DNA from: UBA6163 sp041753075
GTDB lineage: Bacteria > Planctomycetota > Planctomycetia > Pirellulales > Pirellulaceae
NCBI GenBank assembly: GCA_041753075.1
Contig: JBGSVE010000088.1
Coordinates: 1 to 37,152, forward strand
Direction: 5' to 3'
DNA: 37,152 nt
Shown: positions 8,226 through 16,832 of the stretch, piece by piece
How positions within the stretch are numbered: the stretch's first letter is position 1
Layout of the letters: every line of letters starts with the position of its first letter
Made by a program: the position numbers and the translations under genes
Notes under the pieces: generated by a model
What the model was told of the DNA's origin: nothing
The model's input: the letters and a program-made list of their open reading frames with translations, nothing else
The model's database searches: none

Positions 8226-9617
8226 TTACGCCAACAAGTCGTCGAGGACCGTTCCATGCACATCGGTCAAGCGGAATTCGCGACCTTGGTAACGATAGGT
8301 CAATCGTTCGTGATTGAGGCCCAGCAAATGCAAGATCGTGGCGTTCAAGTCGTGAACGTGCGTCGGTGAATCGACGATGTCCATGCCGAAGTCATCCGTC
8401 TTACCGCGACTGGCTCCGGCCTTGATTCCGCCGCCGGCCAGCCACACGGTGAAGGCGTCTTTGTGGTGATCGCGTCCCGGCACACTGCCAGATTTCAGCA
8501 CGGACCCTTGGCTTAACGGTGTGCGACCAAATTCCGAGCCCCAAATCACGAGCGTGTCGTCCAGCATTCCGTGCTGCTTTAAGTCTTGCAGCAGCGCCGC
8601 CATCGCTTGGTCGGTGTCGCGACACTTTCCCGGCAAGCGTGATTCGAGTCCGCTGTGGTGATCCCAGTCCGAATCGTAAAGTTCAATCAACCGCACCCCA
8701 CGCTGGACCAATCGCCGCGCAAGTAGGCAATTGTTGGCGAACGACGCCTCACCGGGTCTGGCCCCGTACATGGCAAGCGTTTGTTCACTCTCGTCGGCAA
8801 TGTTCATCAAATCCGGTACGGACGTTTGCATTCGAAAGGCCATCTCGTACTGGGCAATGCGTGTCGCAATCTCCGGTTCACCCGTTTGTTCGGCTCGAAC
8901 GTGGTTCAATTTGCCCAGTGTGTCGAGCACGCGGCGGCGATCGTCCGGCGAGTGCCCTGCGGGACTCGACAGAAACAGCACCGGGTCGCCCGACGAACGA
9001 AATTGAATACCCTGATAAACGCTGGGTAAAAAACCTGGACCCCACATGCTTGTTCCAGCGCCGCCAGCGGGGCCGCTCAGTAAGACCACGTAAGCGGGCA
9101 GGTTTTCGTTTTCGCTGCCCAGACCATACGTCACCCAGGAACCGAAACTGGGCCGCCCGCCGCGTCCAAAACCGGAATGCAGGAACATTTGCGCCGGGGC
9201 ATGATTGATTTCGTCGGTGTGCATGGTATGGACGATCGCCAACTCGTCGGACATCGTCGACAAATGGGGCAACAGTTCTGAGAATTGGTGTCCGCTGTTG
9301 CCGTGTTGGGCAAAATTCCATTTCGATCCCGCCAAGGTCGAGGTTTTGCCGATGAAGGCAAAGTCGCGATCCTTCGTGACCTCGTCGGGACACGCTTGGC
9401 CATGCAATCGCTGAAGTTCAGGCTTGGGCTCAAACAGATCGAGCTGTGACGGGGCACCGATCATGTGCAGATAGATGACACTCTTGGCCCGGGCGCGGTG
9501 ATGTCCGGGCCGGGCGGCCAGCGGCGAACTGGCCGAAGCGGATTGGTCGAGCAATCCGGCCAATGCGATGCTGCTCAAACTGATTGATTGATTCGTAAAA
9601 GTGCGGCGGTTGAGCAT
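8226..9617 (-). CDS. DUF1501 family exported protein
   Basis: Member of the DUF1501 family, distant relatives of the alkaline phosphatase/sulfatase fold that are strongly expanded in Planctomycetes; the biochemical role is unknown. The product (463 residues) starts 'MLNRRTFTNQSISLSSIALA', a twin-Arg-like leader that suggests Tat export. Family hallmarks are 'SVIYLHMIGAPSQLDLFEPK', 'VIWGSEFGRTPLSQ' and 'GRDHHKDAFTVWLAGGGIK'. It starts 12 bp downstream of the PSCyt gene on the same strand. This PSCyt-DUF1501 pair is a recurrent planctomycete arrangement, which suggests the two work together, possibly in breakdown of complex substrates alongside sulfatases such as the convergent neighbour. That link is inference. 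Confidence 0.9.
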   Translation of the reverse strand: MLNRRTFTNQSISLSSIALAGLLDQSASASSPLAARPGHHRARAKSVIYLHMIGAPSQLDLFEPKPELQRLHGQACPDEVTKDRDFAFIGKTSTLAGSKWNFAQHGNSGHQFSELLPHLSTMSDELAIVHTMHTDEINHAPAQMFLHSGFGRGGRPSFGSWVTYGLGSENENLPAYVVLLSGPAGGAGTSMWGPGFLPSVYQGIQFRSSGDPVLFLSSPAGHSPDDRRRVLDTLGKLNHVRAEQTGEPEIATRIAQYEMAFRMQTSVPDLMNIADESEQTLAMYGARPGEASFANNCLLARRLVQRGVRLIELYDSDWDHHSGLESRLPGKCRDTDQAMAALLQDLKQHGMLDDTLVIWGSEFGRTPLSQGSVLKSGSVPGRDHHKDAFTVWLAGGGIKAGASRGKTDDFGMDIVDSPTHVHDLNATILHLLGLNHERLTYRYQGREFRLTDVHGTVLDDLLA

Positions 9618-9629
9618 CGTCTAATCCAA

Positions 9630-12600
9630 CTACGGTTTTGTGATCGTTTCGTGCAAATTCATCAACACCGACGCGACGCTGTACCAGGCCGAAAACGCTT
9701 CGATCGTCACTTTCCCTGGCAACCGGATGTCTTTCGCAAGTGTTTGCACCTGAGCTTGATTGACGGCGGCGGCATCAAACTGCGAGTCGTACAATTGCAG
9801 CAATACCGTCAACTCACGATCGGTGGGAAATCGCGATGTGCAGTTGCAAAATAATTCGGCGATGATTTTCGACGGCGACTCTTCCGTGACGCTTGCGGCG
9901 TAAAGAGCCAGTGATTTCGTCGCTTCGACGTAAACCGGATCATTCAGTAGCGTCAAGGCTTGTAACGGAGTGTTCGTGCGCGATCGCTTGACCGTACACG
10001 TCAATCGATTCGAGGCGTCGAAGTTGGTGAAACTCGGGTACGGAGCACCCCGTTTGAGCACCACATAGATACCGCGACGATACGCCTCGCCGCCGGGACT
10101 GGTTTGGTAATCGTATTTGGCACCACCTACCTTTGTCCAAATTCCGTCGGGCTGATACGGTCGAATCGATGGCCCCAGCGATTGCAAATTGATCAACCCG
10201 GAGATTGCCAAAGCGTTGTCGCGGACCATCTCGGCGTCGAGGCGAAAACTGGGGCCGCGGCCTAGCCACTGGTTCAAGTCATCGATCGCGATTTGCTCAC
10301 TCGTGACGCTTGATTGTTGGCGGTAGGTCGCCGAGGTAACGATTTCGCGAATGATCTGCTTCATCGACCAACCTTGTTCGACGAAGCGAATCGCCAGCCA
10401 ATCAAGCAGCTCAGGATGCGACGGCGGTTCGCCCTTGATGCCGAAATCCTCGACCGTCTCGACGATGCCACGGCCAAACAATTCGGCCCACCAACGATTC
10501 ACGGTGACGCGAGCCATCAGCGGATTGGCGGGATCAACCAACCAGCGGGCCAGGTCAAGGCGGTTGAGCGTTGGCGTTGGCTCATCGCCAAACGTTCTTT
10601 GATAAGGATGCAGAAACGATGGCGTGGCTGCGGTAACATTCGCGCCGGGATTTTTATAATCGCCACGAACGAAGATATTCGACATTCTCGGTTCGCCGCG
10701 CTCGATCATGACCAACGTCGTGTCGGACTTTAGCTGGCCCAGCTTCTTTTCAGCCGCCGTGATTTGCTTGCCGATCGACAATGCGACGGTGTCAACCTGT
10801 TCGCGATAATCAATCAATGCCTGACGGTCGCGTTGGGTCCATTTGGTCGGTGGTTTGGCAATTGCCTGCGTGACGGCAACGGGAATCGATTCAGCCTCGA
10901 CGTTTCCGGTGACGGCTGAAACTCGCAGGCGTCCGATCGTGCGGGCACCGCCAAAGTTTTGGACCAGACGGATCTCCAATTCGGTTTCGGTTTGGTTCCC
11001 GATCGGTTCGTCGAGCACAAATGTCGCCCAGTGTGGCTGGCCGAACTCGGGATTGATTGCCCAGCCGGTCGCGATGTCACCATCGATTGCGTTGACAACC
11101 GGAAAACCTTTCTGCGCAAAGTCAGCCAAGGCCGTCCGGAACGCAAGTCGTTTGCCGGGCTTGCCTCCCGCGACTCGAGTCGCAGTAAACTCGTTCAACA
11201 CGAAGTTTGGTCGTTCGTCGTCGCCGCGTCCGGGGCCTGAGCCCGGCAGTGATGGATCGGTCATCGCATCGATGCGTATTGCGCGAATGTTACTCGACCC
11301 CAATCGCGTGCGAAAAACGTAGGTGTCTTTTGGCGGTGCGTCATCGCCGCTGAGTAAGACAGAACCGTCGTCGAGATATTGGACCGAATCGGTATTGCCC
11401 GCCGACTCGAAGCCTTCGATCACGAGCGGATGCACCTGAGCCAAGTCACCCAGCGAAGCGGAAGCGGACGTGGCCCAGGATTCCAGGTCGGCGGCGAGTT
11501 CCCGGCGGCGCGTGCTTAGCAGGGCTTGCAAGGCATCAATTGAGATTTGCAACTTGACTCGTTGTGGATCACGAGCGTCATCGGCAAGCGGCATCGCGGG
11601 GCCGAGAAACTGGATCGAAGAGGGCAGTTTTGGATCGGCGCGATCGGCTTCGAGTTCGGTATGATTGAAGAAGGCAAATATCTGGTAGTAATCAGCCGCC
11701 GTGAACGGATCAAACTTGTGATCGTGACACTGGGCACATTCGAGCGTCGAGCCGAGCCAGACGGTCGCGGTCGTGTTGACGCGGTCGATCACCTGGGCAA
11801 TTCGCGTTTCCTCGGGAATCGATCCGGCTTCGACGTTGGTTGGCGAGCAACGATGAAAGCCGGTGGCGATTCGTTGCGATTGTGTCGCGTTGGGAAGGAG
11901 GTCACCGGCGAGCTGTTCGATCGTGAATTGGTCAAACGGCATGTCGTCATTGATCGCGCGAATCACCCAGTCGCGGTATGCCCAAACTTCACGCAAATCA
12001 TCACGCTGAAAACCATGTGAATCAGCGTAGCGAGCGAGATCCAGCCAAGGTCGCGCCCATCGCTCGCCAAACTGCGAACGACTCAGCAAATCATCGACGA
12101 GCGATTCGTAACGGTTGTCGGAGAAGTTGGTGACAAACGAATTGACTTCGTCGACCGATGGCGGCAACCCAATCAAGTCGAAATATAGGCGACGAATCAA
12201 TTGCTCCGGTGCAGCTTTTGGCGATGGCTGCAGCCCGTGGCGAGTGAGACCTTTCAAGACAAACGCATCGATTGCATTCTCGCCCCAGACATCGCCGTCG
12301 TTGCCGGGAATCATTGGTCTCTGCGGCGGCACATATGCCCAGTGCGGCGGCATTTCGACATGGTCGGGCCAATCGGCCCCGGCTTCGATCCAATGACGAA
12401 TCGCAGTGAGTTCATCACTTGAAAGCGATTTGCCGATTGCGGGCATGCGTTGTTCGTCAGCGGCGGGCAACTGTAAACGCCGCATCAATTCGCTGGCCGC
12501 CGGGTCACCGACCGAAATCGAACCGGACTCGAGGGCCGCCGCGCGATTGTCCAGACGCAGGCCGCCTTCCTGTTTCGCCGGCCCGTGGCATTCAAAGCAA

Positions 12601-12710
12601 GCGCGGCGGAGAATCGGATAAACGTCTCGTGAGAAATCAACCGCAGCGGCCACAGTCGCCAAGGTTGGAGTAATTATCAGCGTCAGCGCGAGGTGCAGGC
12701 AATGATTCAT
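9630..12710 (-). CDS. Planctomycete cytochrome c protein (PSCyt1-DUF1549-DUF1553)
   Basis: Large exported protein (1026 residues) with a signal peptide ('HLALTLIITPTLATVAAAV'), then a PSCyt1 c-type cytochrome domain with 'DVYPILRRACFECHGPAKQ', where Cys-Phe-Glu-Cys-His is the haem attachment site. Next come a DUF1549 region ('LIRRLYFDLIGLPPSVDEV', 'RWARPWLDLARYADSHGFQ', 'CAQCHDHKFDPFTAADYYQ') and a C-terminal DUF1553 region ('DLARWLVDPANPLMARVTVN', 'ETVEDFGIKGEPPSHPELL'). 'CAQCH' is a second CxxCH. The middle part, about residues 400-600, may be a carbohydrate-binding-like insert. Predicted to be periplasmic with a redox role of unknown substrate. It is cotranscribed with the DUF1501 gene. 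Confidence 0.93.
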   Translation of the reverse strand: MNHCLHLALTLIITPTLATVAAAVDFSRDVYPILRRACFECHGPAKQEGGLRLDNRAAALESGSISVGDPAASELMRRLQLPAADEQRMPAIGKSLSSDELTAIRHWIEAGADWPDHVEMPPHWAYVPPQRPMIPGNDGDVWGENAIDAFVLKGLTRHGLQPSPKAAPEQLIRRLYFDLIGLPPSVDEVNSFVTNFSDNRYESLVDDLLSRSQFGERWARPWLDLARYADSHGFQRDDLREVWAYRDWVIRAINDDMPFDQFTIEQLAGDLLPNATQSQRIATGFHRCSPTNVEAGSIPEETRIAQVIDRVNTTATVWLGSTLECAQCHDHKFDPFTAADYYQIFAFFNHTELEADRADPKLPSSIQFLGPAMPLADDARDPQRVKLQISIDALQALLSTRRRELAADLESWATSASASLGDLAQVHPLVIEGFESAGNTDSVQYLDDGSVLLSGDDAPPKDTYVFRTRLGSSNIRAIRIDAMTDPSLPGSGPGRGDDERPNFVLNEFTATRVAGGKPGKRLAFRTALADFAQKGFPVVNAIDGDIATGWAINPEFGQPHWATFVLDEPIGNQTETELEIRLVQNFGGARTIGRLRVSAVTGNVEAESIPVAVTQAIAKPPTKWTQRDRQALIDYREQVDTVALSIGKQITAAEKKLGQLKSDTTLVMIERGEPRMSNIFVRGDYKNPGANVTAATPSFLHPYQRTFGDEPTPTLNRLDLARWLVDPANPLMARVTVNRWWAELFGRGIVETVEDFGIKGEPPSHPELLDWLAIRFVEQGWSMKQIIREIVTSATYRQQSSVTSEQIAIDDLNQWLGRGPSFRLDAEMVRDNALAISGLINLQSLGPSIRPYQPDGIWTKVGGAKYDYQTSPGGEAYRRGIYVVLKRGAPYPSFTNFDASNRLTCTVKRSRTNTPLQALTLLNDPVYVEATKSLALYAASVTEESPSKIIAELFCNCTSRFPTDRELTVLLQLYDSQFDAAAVNQAQVQTLAKDIRLPGKVTIEAFSAWYSVASVLMNLHETITKP

Positions 12711-12721
12711 CGTTAAAGATC

Positions 12722-12767
12722 ATTGTAGAACCATTGTCCCAAACCAATGGGGCAATGGTCTTACAAT
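12722..12767. repeat. 46-bp imperfect palindrome in the SMP-30/PSCyt gap
   Basis: ATTGTA (12722-12727) pairs with TACAAT (12762-12767), ACCATTG (12730-12736) with CAATGGT (12753-12759), and CCC (12738-12740) with GGG (12749-12751). The helix of about 19 positions contains two G-T wobbles and one A-C mismatch; the terminal loop is 8 nt. It fills most of the 58-bp space between the stop of the SMP-30-like gene and the start of the cytochrome gene. It has no T-tract on the transcribed side, so it may be a processing or stability element, an operator, or a copy of a dispersed palindromic repeat. Confidence 0.6.
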
Positions 12768-12768
12768 T

Positions 12769-13767
12769 TTAGGCGGGGTAGATGGGCGTGGGTGTTGCTT
12801 TGTCGAAATTGGTTTCGCCTATGAACAAACAGCCGGCGTTGGGACAAGCTTGCTGGGTCGCCTCGTCCATGTTCTCGACCGCGGTTGTGATTACCAAAGC
12901 GATCCGACCCGCAAGCGGTACCAATTGGGGACAGGTGTTTTGTGGCGAACCGACGGTTTGCCACACGATAACTAGCTTACCCGACGCGAAGTCATAATGC
13001 CTCGTTTCACCCACACTCACGCCGCCGGGATGAAACATTGCCACAATGACACCGCTGCCGTCCGGCGTCAAAATCATTCCATCGGGCACGGCGGGATCGT
13101 CGGACAAATCGATGAGCACGGATCGCGGGCCGAGCTTGCCCGCCTCGATATCAAGATCGTAGGCCGCGATTTGGCGCGTTGGCGAATCGATATCGATCAA
13201 TTGCAACCGGCCATCGAGTTGGCGAATCGCTTTGCCGTTGCTGCAGATTTGGTCATCGCGCAGGCGGATCAATTTGCCGTCACAGCCACGGTACAAATAC
13301 AGACCCGCTTTCTTGGTTTTGAATTCGAGGTCTTTGGTGCCAAAGATCAGATTGTCTTGCCAGATCATGCCATCGTTGATGATCGTGTTGGTCACGTCGT
13401 CATCGATGCCATCACAGAATGGAATCCAAGCCCCGGTTTGAGGCGTAAACCGACCGAGAACGCGTTCGCAACCGACGACAAACGACAGCCCATCGTCACA
13501 AGCGAAGGCAAACCCCGGTCGCCCAGGCAGCGCGAATGATTGGTTGTTGCCCGTGGCGAGATTCAACAAGTTCAGCGAGCCAGTGCGGCTGTCTTGTCCA
13601 TGTTGAATACTAACCCAACTGATTTCGCCGCTGCGTGTCGTCGGATACGGACCTTCAGGAAGAAACCGCAACAGCTCGGATTCGGGACGGTGCAGCACGG
13701 CGGCGAAGCGGTTTTTGGTCATAAGTGGATGAGCAGATTTGAGAGTGTGCGGAAAGACGTTGAGCAT
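12769..13767 (-). CDS. SMP-30/gluconolactonase-like beta-propeller protein
   Basis: Resembles the SMP-30/gluconolactonase/LRE (SGL) family of six-bladed propellers, whose characterised members are calcium- or zinc-dependent lactonases. Recognisable segments are 'SNGKAIRQLDGRLQLIDID' (family pattern SNG...) and 'DPAVPDGMILTPDGSGVIVA' (family pattern PDG), which contribute metal ligands. The product is 332 residues from ATG 13767, or 317 from ATG 13722 ('MTKNRFAAV'), which better matches the family start. There is no signal peptide, so a cytoplasmic sugar-lactone hydrolase is plausible, though the substrate is unknown. It begins 20 bp after the DUF58 gene on the same strand and may share its transcript. 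Confidence 0.72.
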   Translation of the reverse strand: MLNVFPHTLKSAHPLMTKNRFAAVLHRPESELLRFLPEGPYPTTRSGEISWVSIQHGQDSRTGSLNLLNLATGNNQSFALPGRPGFAFACDDGLSFVVGCERVLGRFTPQTGAWIPFCDGIDDDVTNTIINDGMIWQDNLIFGTKDLEFKTKKAGLYLYRGCDGKLIRLRDDQICSNGKAIRQLDGRLQLIDIDSPTRQIAAYDLDIEAGKLGPRSVLIDLSDDPAVPDGMILTPDGSGVIVAMFHPGGVSVGETRHYDFASGKLVIVWQTVGSPQNTCPQLVPLAGRIALVITTAVENMDEATQQACPNAGCLFIGETNFDKATPTPIYPA

Positions 13768-13787
13768 AAACGTTTCCGATTGGGGGT

Positions 13788-15155
13788 CTAGGTGCGTGTG
13801 GCGGCGCGGCGAGTGGCGTGAACAAGCGATTCGGCGGTGGCAAGATGAATGGTTTCGATTCCTGCGGCCTGGAATGGTCCCGCAGCACGGATAAATTCGT
13901 TGATGTCTTGGGTATTGATAATCATCGCCACCGCCCAGCCGCGCCGTTTCATGCCAATCAACATTGCCGCCGTGGTTGCGTCACATTGTTGGGCGATGAC
14001 GATCAGCGTCGTATCGCGCGACAACCGCGATTGCGACCCGATAATGGTCTCGGCAATTGGCCGGCCGTCGGACAATTCCAGCCTGGCCAATTGCCGCAGC
14101 AGTTCGTGGTAATGAACCGCGCCGCGGTCACTGGGCACGATCACCGGCCGCAATCGATCGTCGGTTTCCCGCATTGCCCCGCTCGATTTAGCGGCACCAC
14201 GATTGCGAAATTGATGCGTGCGATAATCCGTGGCAAATCCTTCGTCACGAATTCGATCGACTGCGTCACGCCCATTGGTCAACAATCCGAACGGCTGGTT
14301 TTGGTCGTGCAGTGCCGCGGCGATCGATGCTGCCAATGTGATCGCCATGTCGCTGCGTACGGGCTCATTGTGCGGCGGGTTGGTGTCGCGGTGCAGATCG
14401 AGCACCAGCGTTGCTCCGGCGATCGTCGTCGGCTCATATATCTTAGTGTGCAACGTGCCGGTTCGAGCCGTCGCCGGCCAATGGACCGAGCGCAACGGAT
14501 CGCCGATTTGCCACTGGCGTATGCCCATCATCCGCGTCGGGTCTTGGATCAGCGCGTCGCGAATCTGGATCTCGCCAATCGGTCGCGCCGAGGCAATGTC
14601 ATAGCCTGATAGCGCCACGACTTTGGGCAACACCAGAATGAATTGCGGCGGAGCGCCCAAGCGATAACGACGACTCAATCCCATCAAGTCGCCGGTCTCA
14701 AGTACCAGCGGACCAATTTGAAAATAGCCACGGCGATTGCAGGTGATGCGGTAGCGGAGCGTTTTGGTTTCGCGCCCGCGAAGCATCATCACTTCGATCC
14801 GCGAGCCAGCGATTGTGAGCGCCAGCGGCGGCAAGCGATACGCCGATGCCGGTAACAAATCTTCGACAAGCAACCACGCAATCGGTAGTGCAGACTGATT
14901 CGTGATTGTGACGACGACTTCAAATGAATCGCCGACTTCACACTGCGTTGGCCCGGCTTGGCGAACCGCGACGGCCGCGCGATGCCACGTTGCGGCCAAC
15001 CAATAGCCACCGCCGATCATCAAGATGCCTGCGTAAGCGGCCAACAGCCACAGCGATGCACCGAACAACATGCCCGACAGCAGCAGCAGAGCGGCAGCGG
15101 CGGCATACATCAATGTGGGTCGAGAATTCATGGAAATAAAGATACATTCGAGCAT
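13788..15155 (-). CDS. DUF58 domain membrane protein
   Basis: DUF58 protein of unknown precise function. These proteins usually accompany MoxR-type AAA ATPases and VWA-domain proteins, but no such partner is visible here. The N-terminus carries two adjacent hydrophobic helices ('YAAAAALLLLSGMLFGASLW', 'LLAAYAGILMIGGGYWLAAT'), followed by an exposed beta-rich part. The family core is 'GIRQWQIGDPLRSVHWPATA' with 'GTLHTKIYEP', then 'GATLVLDLH' and a VWA-like region. The start may be ATG 15155 or ATG 15131 ('MNSRPTLMY', 447 residues); neither has a well-spaced ribosome binding site. The product is anchored in the cytoplasmic membrane. Confidence 0.85.
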   Translation of the reverse strand: MLECIFISMNSRPTLMYAAAAALLLLSGMLFGASLWLLAAYAGILMIGGGYWLAATWHRAAVAVRQAGPTQCEVGDSFEVVVTITNQSALPIAWLLVEDLLPASAYRLPPLALTIAGSRIEVMMLRGRETKTLRYRITCNRRGYFQIGPLVLETGDLMGLSRRYRLGAPPQFILVLPKVVALSGYDIASARPIGEIQIRDALIQDPTRMMGIRQWQIGDPLRSVHWPATARTGTLHTKIYEPTTIAGATLVLDLHRDTNPPHNEPVRSDMAITLAASIAAALHDQNQPFGLLTNGRDAVDRIRDEGFATDYRTHQFRNRGAAKSSGAMRETDDRLRPVIVPSDRGAVHYHELLRQLARLELSDGRPIAETIIGSQSRLSRDTTLIVIAQQCDATTAAMLIGMKRRGWAVAMIINTQDINEFIRAAGPFQAAGIETIHLATAESLVHATRRAATRT

Positions 15156-15698
15156 CTTCCGGGGCGACGCAATGTCGCAGGTCTATAGGAACCAGGAATT
15201 GCGCAAACCTATCTACAGAGGGGGCACGCCTGCTGACTTCCTACCAACAGGATTATTGTTGCCGCTGCGGCGATTTAGCTACAAAGCTAGCAAATTGGCC
15301 GTGAAATGATGCTTTTTTGCACCTGGCGGCGTTCACTGGTCAGCCAGCGAAGGCAGTAAGTGGCGCATCAGATTACGCTACGTGGGGGTGTTTTAACGCC
15401 GACGGGTACGCAATTTCGTTGTTGGTTTCAATATCGGTCTGCGGCGAAAATTCATCAAACTCACCCGGTTTCCGTCCTGCGGTGATTGACATCCGACCTT
15501 GTGCGGATAACTTTACGCCCAAGTTTACGTTTTCGGCAACCTTTGCGCGAACTGCGCATTTTACCTGCCGAGAAGAAATCGTCTCGCGATTCAAGCCGTC
15601 CTTGATCGCGAACAATGTCACGACTCGTCGGACGGGTCGCCGTTGATTTGCGAAGGGATTTGGCAGCAAGATTACCTGTACGAAACTGGAGAGATTAG
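15156..15698. other. 543-bp intergenic region between divergent genes
   Basis: This gap separates the DUF58 gene (-) from the Cys/Met-rich protein gene (+), so it must hold promoters for both. Open frames here, such as 15317-15646 (+) and 15373-15669 (-), overlap each other, lack family-like motifs, and I do not consider them genes. No convincing -35/-10 pair could be picked by eye. A good ribosome binding site, GGAGAG, lies about 7 nt before the ATG at 15699. The length is unusual for this dense window and leaves room for a long 5' leader or a small RNA. Confidence 0.5.
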
Positions 15699-16268
15699 AT
15701 GAATCGAAATGTGTTAAGTCTGGCGGTTGTGTTTGCGTTGCTTTTTGGCGGCGCTATGTTCACCGAAACCACTGCCAGCGCCGGTAACTGCGGTGGCGGT
15801 TTGTTTTCGAAGTTGAAGGCCAAGCATGAGTGTGGTGGCGGTTTGTTCGCCCACATGAAGGCCAAGCATGAGTGCGGTGGTGGTTTGTTCGCGCGCTTGA
15901 GGGCCAAGCATGCTGCATGCTCGGCTCCTGAGCCAACTTGCTGCGAAGCGGCACCTGAGCCAATGTGCTGCGAAGCCGCTCCTGAGCCAACTTGCTGCGA
16001 GCCAGCTCCTGAGCCAATGTGCTGCGAAGCGGCTCCTGTGATGGAGATGGGTTGCTGCGGTGGCGAAGTCATGATGGAATCGGCACCATGCTGTGGTGGC
16101 GAAATGATGATGGAAGGCACTCCCATGATGATGGAAAGTGCTCCAATGATGGAGAGCGCACCGATGATGGAAGAATCAGCTCCAAGTGCCAGCGATTCAG
16201 CTCCGGCAGCACCTGCTGTTGAAGATGCGCCGCCTGCCCCAGCGCCAGACGCTGCCGCTGATGCCTGA
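15699..16268 (+). CDS. Secreted Cys/Met-rich tandem-repeat protein
   Basis: Function unknown. The 189-residue product has a clear signal peptide (hydrophobic 'LSLAVVFALLFGGAMF', likely cleavage after Ala28). The mature part has 16 Cys and 17 Met in about 161 residues. It consists of three 14-residue repeats 'CGGGLF..(L/M)(K/R)AKH(E/A)' (residues 31-72), four 9-residue repeats 'APEP(T/M)CCE(A/P)' (76-111), two 'CCGGE' units (119-135), Met-rich 'SAPMM' repeats (143-157) and an acidic Ala/Pro tail. The paired Cys and Met clusters suggest extracytoplasmic metal binding or a disulfide-linked surface layer; both are inference. It has its own ribosome binding site and terminator, so it is a single-gene unit. 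Similar short Cys-rich repeat proteins are, to my knowledge, recurrent in planctomycetes. Confidence 0.85.
   Translation: MNRNVLSLAVVFALLFGGAMFTETTASAGNCGGGLFSKLKAKHECGGGLFAHMKAKHECGGGLFARLRAKHAACSAPEPTCCEAAPEPMCCEAAPEPTCCEPAPEPMCCEAAPVMEMGCCGGEVMMESAPCCGGEMMMEGTPMMMESAPMMESAPMMEESAPSASDSAPAAPAVEDAPPAPAPDAAADA
15789..15914 (+). repeat. Three 42-bp in-frame tandem repeats
   Basis: Three consecutive 42-bp units encode the 14-residue segments starting CGGGLF (residues 31-44, 45-58 and 59-72). DNA identity is high around the shared GGCCAAGCATGAGTG stretch and lower in the middle of each unit, as expected from tandem duplication followed by drift. Confidence 0.9.
15924..16031 (+). repeat. Four 27-bp in-frame tandem repeats
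   Basis: Four 27-bp units encode APEP(T/M)CCE(A/P). Units alternate Thr, Met, Thr, Met at the fifth position, which suggests duplication of a two-unit block of 54 bp. Confidence 0.9.
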
Positions 16269-16304
16269 TCGCCCCTGGGCGATTCGGTTTAAAGCCAGCA
16301 ACGC

Positions 16305-16347
16305 AAAAAACCCTGCGACTAGCATTATGCTTGCCGCAGGGTTTTTT
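16305..16347. terminator. Bidirectional Rho-independent terminator
   Basis: AAAAAA-CCCTGCG (16305-16317) is the reverse complement of CGCAGGG-TTTTTT (16335-16347). A smaller inner helix, AGCA/TGCT (16321-16324 and 16328-16331), lies in the loop. The T6 run follows the stem on both strands, so it should stop transcription of the Cys/Met-rich gene (+) and of the convergent small membrane protein gene (-). Confidence 0.93.
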
Positions 16348-16352
16348 ATTTC

Positions 16353-16688
16353 TTATTCGCCGTGACGGCGCAGCGTCGCGATGCGCTCGTCGGCTTGGCG
16401 GATTAGCGATTGGACGACGACAATCTTCATGTCCAGCTCGGCCTTGAGGTCACGTTGCAGTTCAAACATCTCGACTTGCCAACGTTGAACCTCAGGCGGT
16501 GCCGCGGCCAATGGCACACCGCGCGGCTGGTCCGCTTCGGCTCGTTGGCGACGCAGCTCGCGATCGGTTTGATGTTGCGTGATCGCCTTACCGCGTGATC
16601 GCAATTGGCGGCGTGCCAGCATCCATCCCAACAGCAGCATTCCGGCCAACAACATCATCTGCGACTGGAATTGGCTTAGATTGGCCAT
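16353..16688 (-). CDS. Small membrane-anchored coiled-coil protein
   Basis: Function not recognised. From ATG 16688 the product is 111 residues ('MANLSQFQSQM...'). One transmembrane helix ('MMLLAGMLLLGWMLARR', about residues 10-26) is followed by a basic stretch and a charged helical region rich in Arg, Gln and Glu ('RWQVEMFELQRDLKAELDM') that looks like a coiled coil. The start was chosen because GGAG lies 8 nt upstream; the same frame is open further upstream to 16832 with a less plausible sequence. It lies 144 bp downstream of the LRR gene. It could be an accessory membrane protein of the type sometimes annotated as a hypothetical scaffold. Confidence 0.65.
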   Translation of the reverse strand: MANLSQFQSQMMLLAGMLLLGWMLARRQLRSRGKAITQHQTDRELRRQRAEADQPRGVPLAAAPPEVQRWQVEMFELQRDLKAELDMKIVVVQSLIRQADERIATLRRHGE

Positions 16689-16734
16689 CAAACATACTCC
16701 GCGGCGGCGGGATTTGGGGGATTGAAAGCTGGTG

Positions 16735-16765
16735 AATGGGATACCACTTAGTAAATGGGACACCA
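16735..16765. repeat. Two direct repeats AATGGGA(T/C)ACCA
   Basis: AATGGGATACCA (16735-16746) and AATGGGACACCA (16754-16765) differ by one base and are offset by 19 bp, roughly two helical turns. They lie upstream of the small coiled-coil gene (-), so they could be a regulator binding site or the debris of a dispersed repeat. Confidence 0.35.
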
Positions 16766-16832
16766 ACGCGTTTTCATCGGCTGCCCGGGGCTCCGCTCGC
16801 CAGCGCTCAAGCCAAACGAACGAATTTGGCAA

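Noticed and set aside
15373..15669. 98-residue minus-strand open frame upstream of the Cys/Met-rich gene
   Set aside because: No recognisable motif, no ribosome binding site, and overlap with other equally long open frames; treated as non-coding.
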